Positions 6,333-10,834 of a stretch of 10,834 nucleotides of DNA are shown here, piece after piece. The DNA is from Zygnema cylindricum (Eukaryota > Streptophyta > Zygnematophyceae > Zygnematales > Zygnemataceae): contig JBBHKE010002769.1 in the NCBI GenBank assembly GCA_037447655.1, positions 146,501 to 157,334 of the forward strand, given 5' to 3'. Position 1 is the first letter of the stretch. Each line of letters begins with the position of its first letter. Under the pieces are notes generated by a model that did no database searches, was not told the DNA's origin, and saw only the letters and a list, made by a program, of their open reading frames with translations. Made by a program: the position numbers and the translations under genes.

Positions 6333-7215
6333 GGTCGCAAAAGTCAAAATTTTACATAACCGAAACCGACCGTTATATTTTTCAAAATCTGAGTAACCAA
6401 CACCTGACCGGGTTATGTCACGCTCCAAAATTGTTCACCGTTAACCGACCCGCGTTTACGAAAATAAAATTTAACCTAAACTCGATTTCTCGTGACTAAC
6501 TTTGCCCGTCTATAACCGAAAAAGTACAAATTTTCTAATGTACGACGTATGAATAAGCCAATAATTACGATTTGTCTCGTTCCCTTAGATTTGCCAAATG
6601 AATAGTGTTTACTAACGTGTCAGATTTGCGACGCTTTGTCGCGTTTCCTAAAATTTGCGAAATGAATAGTGTACTACAACGTGAATCGTTATTAGCCTTA
6701 AGTACTCTATATCGGCACCCCAAAATTTTGACGTTGATACCTTAAATAGAACAAATTATACTATTTAAGGACATGGACCATAATCTGCCACGTCTCCTCG
6801 CACTAAATTTGAATGAATGACACTATTTTTTCTTTACTCTAATAATTTCTATATTCTAATAACGATCCGCGGTGTACCGTGTCAGATTTTCGACGCTTTG
6901 TCGCGTTTCCTTAGATTTGCGAAAAAAATAGTGTTACTACGGTGTCAGATTTTGCGACGCTAATCATGATCTCACGTACTTCCACGATACCAAAGAGTAC
7001 AAAGTGCAATAATGTTGGATTGTATGGACAATACAAAATTTTCATTTTTTTTGGTTTTTTGATTGACCGACCGTAACCGACCGTTTTTTTTTTTTGGTGA
7101 ATCAACCGTTAGCAATCGCCTGACCCTCAAAATTTGGCAACCGAATCCGTTCCGGATTCGGCGCGGGCGGTCGGTTAACGGTCGGTCACGGTTTCAGTTG
7201 ACCGTTTGCGACCTC
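6333..7215. mobile_element. ~880-bp non-autonomous DNA transposon inserted in 5S spacer (hAT/MULE-like)
   Basis: 5S spacer homology stops after TGGCGTGT (6325-6332) and resumes after the same TGGCGTGT (7216-7223), so the intervening DNA is an insertion with an ~8-bp target duplication. Ends are inverted: GGTCGCAAA at the left, TTTGCGACC (7205-7213) at the right. Weaker inverted similarity continues inward (GAAACCGACCGTTA; CCGTTAACCGACC at ~6437 against its complement near 7170). Subterminal ACCGACCG motifs are repeated. It encodes no protein. An 8-bp duplication with repeated subterminal motifs suits hAT; the long imperfect inverted ends could also be Mutator-like. The right end carries two extra bases (TC), leaving the border slightly uncertain. 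Confidence 0.7.
6575..6962 (+). repeat. Internal repeats of the inserted transposon, with GCGAC/GTCGC hairpin
   Basis: A motif reading GTGTCAGATTTGCGACGC-TTTGTCGCGTTTCC-TAGATTTGCGAAA-ATAGTGT occurs at ~6618-6672 and ~6881-6936. Partial copies lie at ~6577-6613 and ~6941-6962. Each full copy holds the perfect hairpin GCGAC-GCTTT-GTCGC (one with TCGAC). Between them is a separate 10-bp perfect inverted repeat, CCTTAAATAG (6740-6749) and CTATTTAAGG (6761-6770). Confidence 0.7.
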
Positions 7216-7894
7216 TGGCGTGTGTACTTGTTGCCAATCGACGCGTCGAGCCGTCTTTTACCATCGGCGATTACCGCGATATCGTGAGTTGTTTCAGTGA
7301 TTTTGCTTCCACGCTAGTCGAACGTACTCGATTCTCAAAACGTTTTTTGCTACGGTAATATCACCTAAACCGCGATACATTTTTGCGGCTTCGATCCTTA
7401 CGTAACACTTTGAGCTTCGGCTTCGCTTTTTAGTCCTCGATGTTGTGATGTCACCTAACTCGCGGTTTCGATTGCTAGTACAGTACACCTTGTTTCGGTA
7501 TTAGTGTTTATATTTTTTTCGCCACTTATTACATCTTTTCTCCGTACACACTTGTCTGATTTTCATATAGAGGCCACCGATGGGAAGGTGAGAGTCTTGT
7601 TTTTCAATCGTAACCATTAGGGTGCGTCTCCATGTACTTAAAACTTAGAGAATTTACTTTGTTTTATAGCGCAGATCCGGCGGACCCGGATTTCGGGTGT
7701 CCTTATGAGTACCAAACGAAGTTGTCACTTAAGGGCGTGACGATTGTATACGTCGACAATGCCCGTGACGGCTGTCGACATGTACAATCTGTGATGACGC
7801 ACGCTATTTTTGTAACTGCTTGTGACGTCGCATGACTTTTCGTGACATTGTAGACGTACCGTCATCAAGCCTGTGCCGTTTCACGGTTGAAGAA

Positions 7895-8080
7895 GATGCA
7901 CTTTGCCTTTGCGTCTCTTGTCCGCTCGACGTGAAATGGCATCGGATCCTGAGACCCCTGGCGAAATAAAATCCGTACTAGGCGCAAACGGACAAAACCT
8001 AACAAATTGTGTACTTTGCTTTGTCGTACCTGAACGCAAACGTACAAAACATAGCGGATCGTGCACTTTTCGTCATAGCT
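7895..8080 (+). repeat. ~52-bp tandem repeat inside the PIF-like element
   Basis: CGCAAACGGACAAAAC at 7983 recurs as CGCAAACGTACAAAAC at 8035. Each is followed by TGTACTTTGC/TGCACTTTTC-type sequence. A partial earlier copy (GATGCACTTTG) starts at 7895. Confidence 0.55.
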
Positions 8081-8724
8081 TGAATTCTTTTGAAATTTCC
8101 TGAAAAAATTTTACACGTGCGATTACGTGTTTTTTATTTGTTTTTCGAAAATTCTTTGTTTTAAAACACATCTTCCCTGTTTTTTAAAGAAAAGTTTGAA
8201 GATGACGTTTTTTGGCGTGGCCGTGGGTTGAAGAACACAAAACGACAACATGTAGTACATCTTAAATTCGATGATGACGCAAAATGTACTTCTCATTTTC
8301 TCTATTTTTTTGTACGGTTGAAACTTAAGCGGTACGGCTCTGGTTCTGGAAAGCGGCGGCTCCTGCCAGGCGTGTCCCCATGTGTTCAAGTAAGGGTTTT
8401 TTTCCGTTGTTTACACAGAAAATGGGACTTCCTACTTGAAAATATTACGACGTACGAAAAATGGGCAAAAACTCAAATACATTTTGCGTCATCTTGGAAC
8501 TTGAAAGGTACGGCGATTTGGCAGTATTATCATCGCGACCCACTTCCAGCTCATCTTCACACTTGCACTGAGATGAAATCACGACCTGCTTTTAATCAAA
8601 ATACTACCCTATTGACGAATAGAAAGCCTGGGTTGCATGCGTTAAAAGTTTTCATTTGTTTTTTTGCAGTTGGGAGAATACATGAAAAAAAATTGTTTGT
8701 CCGTTTGCTTATGTTGTCCACTTG

Positions 8725-8950
8725 TGGGCGTCTACAAATGACATTTTGTAGACGTAGGCGATTGCTTATGTCGTTCATGTGTGGGCGTTAACAAATGACA
8801 GTTGGCGTGGACAATTGTCCCAGTATGTCAGGAACTCTTTGCGGCGTACAAATGTCCGCAGTTTGTTCCGAGATCGTTGGCGTCTACAAATGTCAGCAGT
8901 TTGTTGGCGTCTACAGGTGTCGCAAGTATTGGCGACGTGTACAACTGCCA
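8725..8950 (+). repeat. Degenerate tandem repeat, GGCGTCTACAAATGTC unit
   Basis: About seven variants of GGCGTCTACAAATGTC(A)GCAGTTTG lie in near succession (from about 8728, 8784, 8805, 8842, 8879, 8907 and 8929), the first also forming a GTCTACAAA/TTTGTAGAC hairpin. Spacing is ~22-56 bp. It sits in the right half of the PIF-like element. Open frames here are by-products of the repeats. Confidence 0.6.
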
Positions 8951-9207
8951 CATGTTCAAAATATGAACGCGCAAGTAACGATTGACATAGGCACACTTTG
9001 AAAAGTACACCGTAAAATCAGCGCTAAATTCCAAAATAACGTTTCAAAATATCGGTTACATGGGGACACGCCCGTAGGCACATGGAGACGCACCCTTAGA
9101 TCAATAATCCGACAAACGTGTACGGAGAAAATATGTTTTAAGTGGTGAAAAGAACATTAACACTAATAGCGATACACGGTGTAGTTACACGGTGTAGTAG
9201 CCGTTTG

Positions 9208-9475
9208 TGTTTTCCATTAGTACAAAGTTAACAACAACGATCAAAATAAATATAATCAATACCAAAATGAAAATACCATATTTGTATATTATTAGGTAAA
9301 AGATATCTAACCTAAAGCAACAGATCTTAAATGCATGATTTCAAACGAATTGAAAACAAAACGTTTTTTGTTCTTTATATGAAAATCTTGGATGGGATCT
9401 CAAAAATTTATGCACATAATTTTTCGAAAAACATTTAGTACGAACTAATTCTTAAGAATTCATATTTTTAACTTT
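9208..9475. other. A/T-rich region upstream of the ARP3 coding exon
   Basis: I see no open frame, repeat or clear promoter. If the splice acceptor at 9478 is used, part or all of this is the 3' portion of a leader intron in the ARP3 5' UTR rather than promoter. Confidence 0.4.
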
Positions 9476-9478
9476 TAG
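9476..9478 (+). other. Candidate 3' splice site of an ARP3 leader intron
   Basis: A T-rich tract (ATATTTTTAACTTTTAG) ends in TAG two bases before the ATG at 9481. That is a good plant acceptor, with a possible branch point at TTAAC. Leader introns ending within a few bases of the start codon are well known in plant actin genes; for this gene it is inference. Confidence 0.5.
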
Positions 9479-9480
9479 TG

Positions 9481-9527
9481 ATGGATGCCTCAAGCAGGCC
9501 AGCTGTTGTTATCGACAATGGAACAGG
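9481..9527 (+). CDS. ARP3: Actin-related protein 3, first coding exon (partial)
   Basis: The exon encodes MDASSRPAVVIDNGTG, matching the plant ARP3 N-terminus (animal ARP3 and conventional actins differ before the DNGTG phosphate-loop motif). ARP3 is the actin-like subunit that, with ARP2 and five ARPC proteins, forms the Arp2/3 complex. The complex nucleates branched actin filaments in the cytoplasm and in plants shapes trichomes, pavement cells and tip-growing cells. DNGTG is the start of the ATP phosphate-binding loop 1. ATG 9481 is chosen because family similarity begins there and it has G at +4; the GTG at 9478 is not a eukaryotic start. The expected next residues (YTK...) are absent. 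Instead GT at 9528-9529 offers a phase-2 donor, splitting the second Gly codon. Only ~16 of roughly 420 residues lie here. Isolated pseudogene or captured exon cannot be excluded. Confidence 0.8.
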
Positions 9528-9530
9528 GTG

Positions 9531-9917
9531 CTTCCTCCCTCTCCTCTCCCTCTCCCTCTCCCTCGACTCCTCATCCTCCCCCACTTCCCCTACATCTCCC
9601 TCTCCTCTCCCTTACCCACTCCATTTCTATCTCGCTATCCCTCTCCCGCACCCTCTCCCTTTGCCTATCCCCGTCTATCTCTCCTCCTCTACCCCTCCTC
9701 CTCCCGGTTTCTTCCTGTTTTGCCTACTCAATCCTCCCTCCCCCTCCTCATCCTTATCTCCCTCCCCATTCCTCTTCTCCTCCCTCTCTCTCTCCCTTGG
9801 TTGTACCCCCTCCCCACCCATCTCTCTCTCACCCTCTCCCTTCACTCTTTCCGTTTCCCTCTCCCATCCCTCTACCTTTCCCTCTCCCTCTGCCTCTTCT
9901 CCTCCCTCTCCACTCCC
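9531..9917 (+). repeat. ~385-nt polypyrimidine (CCCTCT-type) tract
   Basis: Almost entirely C and T, built from CCCTCTCCCTCT-like units with few purines. Three plus-strand frames stay open only because the composition excludes stop codons; none is a real protein. It starts three bases after the proposed splice donor. Confidence 0.9.
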
Positions 9918-9990
9918 AAAAATCACAAAGTTTGGAAGGGGTGAGAGAAAGGGGTTTGAAGAATGATTAAAAATGATTCGGCGATATAAA

Positions 9991-10380
9991 GCGAAAGGAG
10001 AGGAGGAACGGGCGGACCACTTGTAGGAGAAAAGGGAGGGATGGGCCTTGGAGGAGGGCTGAGAGGAGAGTTCCGAGGAGGGCCTGGAGGGGGAACAGAA
10101 GGGCTGAGTGGAAGTAACGGAGGAGGGCTAGGAGGGAGAATAGGACGAGAATTGGGAGGGTGAAAAGGAATGTTTGGAGGAGGGCGTGAAAAAGGACTGG
10201 GAGGGCTTGGAGGAGGACTAAGAGGAGGGCTTGGAGGAGGTCTTGGAGGAAGATTCGGAGGGGGGCTGGGAGAAGGGCTTGGTGGAGGACTGGGAATAGG
10301 GCTTGGAGAAGGAAGGGGAGGAGGGCTTGGAGGACTTGGAGGAAGACTTGGTGGAGGACTTGCTAGAATTTTGGAGGAAT
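9991..10380 (+). repeat. ~390-nt purine-rich tract with 12-nt unit CTTGGAGGAGGR
   Basis: From ~10190 the tract parses cleanly into ~15 units of 12 nt (CTT GGA GGA GGR); the earlier part is a looser version. Because the unit is a multiple of three, one plus-strand frame reads Leu-Gly-Gly-Gly (10170-10382) and one minus-strand frame reads Pro-Pro-Pro-Ser (within 10492-9923). Several G runs (for example 10258-10278) could form a G-quadruplex on the plus strand. Taken as an intronic low-complexity repeat; a proline-rich antisense exon is the less likely alternative. Confidence 0.8.
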
Positions 10381-10834
10381 GACGTGGAGATAAGTAAAGC
10401 CAAAAAATATTTCGTTGCATGCAAAAATAGGAAAGAAAAACGAGAACATGAGACATGTCCACGGTCAAACGTATTGAACAAAAACAATACATTCATAAGA
10501 TGACTAAGTGACTCAATGTTATAGTCACATGCTTGTTTGTCGTTTATCCGTAGTATTAGGACAACTCTTAGTTTAGTTGGCCTTTTTTGACATGTCGTGT
10601 GATTATTCTGGAAAAAAATAAAAACCACTCGTTTCCTGTTAAAATAGAGTAATGCTTTAAATTCGTGAACGGGATGAAGGTATTGATGGCTTTTCGTTTG
10701 TCGTTTACTCAAAAAATGCGCTACCCTGCTTTGACCCTTAGAATTTCGTACGCTTTTAACACTTATGACCTGGCTTATACTATCACGCATGCTTTAAGAT
10801 TCCCAGTTTCGTCCCATCGCGTAAAAAACTCATT

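Larger units (their letters stand above)
4934..7477 (-). repeat. Tandem 5S rDNA array: two units and part of a third, period ~857 bp
   Basis: Spacer at 4940-5160 matches 5792-6010. The block starting CGTATCGGCAGTTTTGAG recurs at 5359 and 6218 (859 bp apart), and TCGTATCGAATCGG at 5051 and 5906 (855 bp apart). Spacer at 5465-5730 matches 7217-7475. The third unit's spacer is interrupted by an insertion at 6333-7215. Left end cut by the LTR-like copy, right end by a MITE. Open frames within it arise from spacer and are not genes. Confidence 0.85.
7620..9095. mobile_element. PIF/Harbinger-like non-autonomous transposon, 1476 bp
   Basis: GGGTGCGTCTCCATGT (7620-7635) and its exact reverse complement (9080-9095) are 16-bp perfect terminal inverted repeats. 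They are bounded on both sides by TTA in the same orientation (7617-7619 and 9096-9098). GG-starting ends with a TTA duplication are characteristic of the PIF/Harbinger superfamily. No transposase domain (DDE or Myb-like) is recognisable in any frame, including the longest frame at 8228-8791, so it would depend on an enzyme from elsewhere. A second, variant end (ACATGGGGACACGCC, 9058-9072) lies just inside the right terminus and has a perfect inverted partner at 8369-8383. Confidence 0.75.
7478..9207. mobile_element. Fold-back MITE (~250 bp) split by a later insertion
   Basis: The left arm (7478-~7560), reverse-complemented, matches the right arm (~9103-9207). Shared blocks are GTGTACGGAGAAAA, TAAGTGG-GAAAA, AACACTAATA and an outer GCTA-TACA. 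The two arms plus a ~55-nt loop remnant would make a ~250-bp fold-back element once the 7620-9095 insertion is removed. The right arm has a duplicated ACACGGTGTAGT. The left outer border coincides with the end of 5S spacer homology. No target duplication could be identified. Confidence 0.6.
9528..10834 (+). other. ARP3 intron 1, start (no further exon in the window)
   Basis: The donor reads GG|GTGCTT, weak compared with GTAAGT but the only GT at the point where ARP3 similarity ends. No frame in the remaining 1.3 kb gives the next ARP3 residues, so the intron must exceed 1.3 kb. 10383-10834 is ordinary A/T-rich DNA in which I see nothing. Confidence 0.6.

Noticed and set aside
8228-8791. Open frame of about 187 codons as a transposase or novel gene
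   Set aside because: No recognisable domain, no ATG at its beginning (it opens on a non-ATG codon), composition follows repeats of the PIF-like element, and it ends inside the degenerate tandem repeat.
9478-9970. Serine/proline/leucine-rich plus-strand frames of ~140-160 codons
   Set aside because: After the 16 ARP3 residues they consist only of translated pyrimidine tract, open in all three frames because C/T-only DNA contains no stop codons.
10190-10380. CRISPR-like array
   Set aside because: The 12-nt units are contiguous with no spacers and lie in a eukaryotic intron; it is a minisatellite.

Overview
The window looks like transposon-rich nuclear DNA of a land plant. The evidence is a decayed Ty1/copia pol gene, two diverged plant-type 5S rRNA units in tandem, and a short exon whose 16 residues match the plant-specific N-terminus of actin-related protein 3 (ARP3). 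No bacterial-style gene organisation is visible. I cannot place the species. The low gene density and unusually long low-complexity first intron would suit a large-genome, possibly non-angiosperm plant, but that is inference.

Layout: 1-1292 is the 3' part of a broken Ty1/copia pol gene (reverse transcriptase and RNase H). It is followed by a short polypurine tract and an LTR-like segment (1306-~1600) that carries an antisense tRNA-like module. A second diverged copy of that segment lies inverted at ~4670-4933. From ~1688 to ~4072 there are three diverged copies (+, -, +) of another LTR-like element. Its downstream half contains a row of short hairpins whose stems are kept by compensatory changes between copies. 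A tRNA-like SINE head lies between the second and third copies, and another lies downstream at 4505. From 4934 to ~7477 there are two complete units plus part of a third of a ~857-bp tandem 5S rDNA repeat, genes on the minus strand. The third unit's spacer is split by an ~880-bp DNA transposon. The array ends at ~7478 in a fold-back MITE, which is itself split by a 1476-bp PIF/Harbinger-like element with 16-bp perfect terminal inverted repeats and TTA target duplications.

The only intact host-protein signal is at 9481-9527: the first coding exon of ARP3, preceded by a good 3' splice site and followed by a GT donor. The remaining 1.3 kb looks like ARP3 intron 1. It opens with ~385 nt of almost pure pyrimidine, followed after ~75 nt by ~390 nt of purine-rich 12-nt repeats. 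The exon that should continue ARP3 is not in the window.

The pieces do not form a pathway. The most interesting unexplained signal is the covarying hairpin cluster at 2070-2196, 2985-3059 and 3818-3944. Next come the Pol III-type modules inside LTR-like repeats and the nested transposon stack that ends the 5S array just upstream of ARP3.
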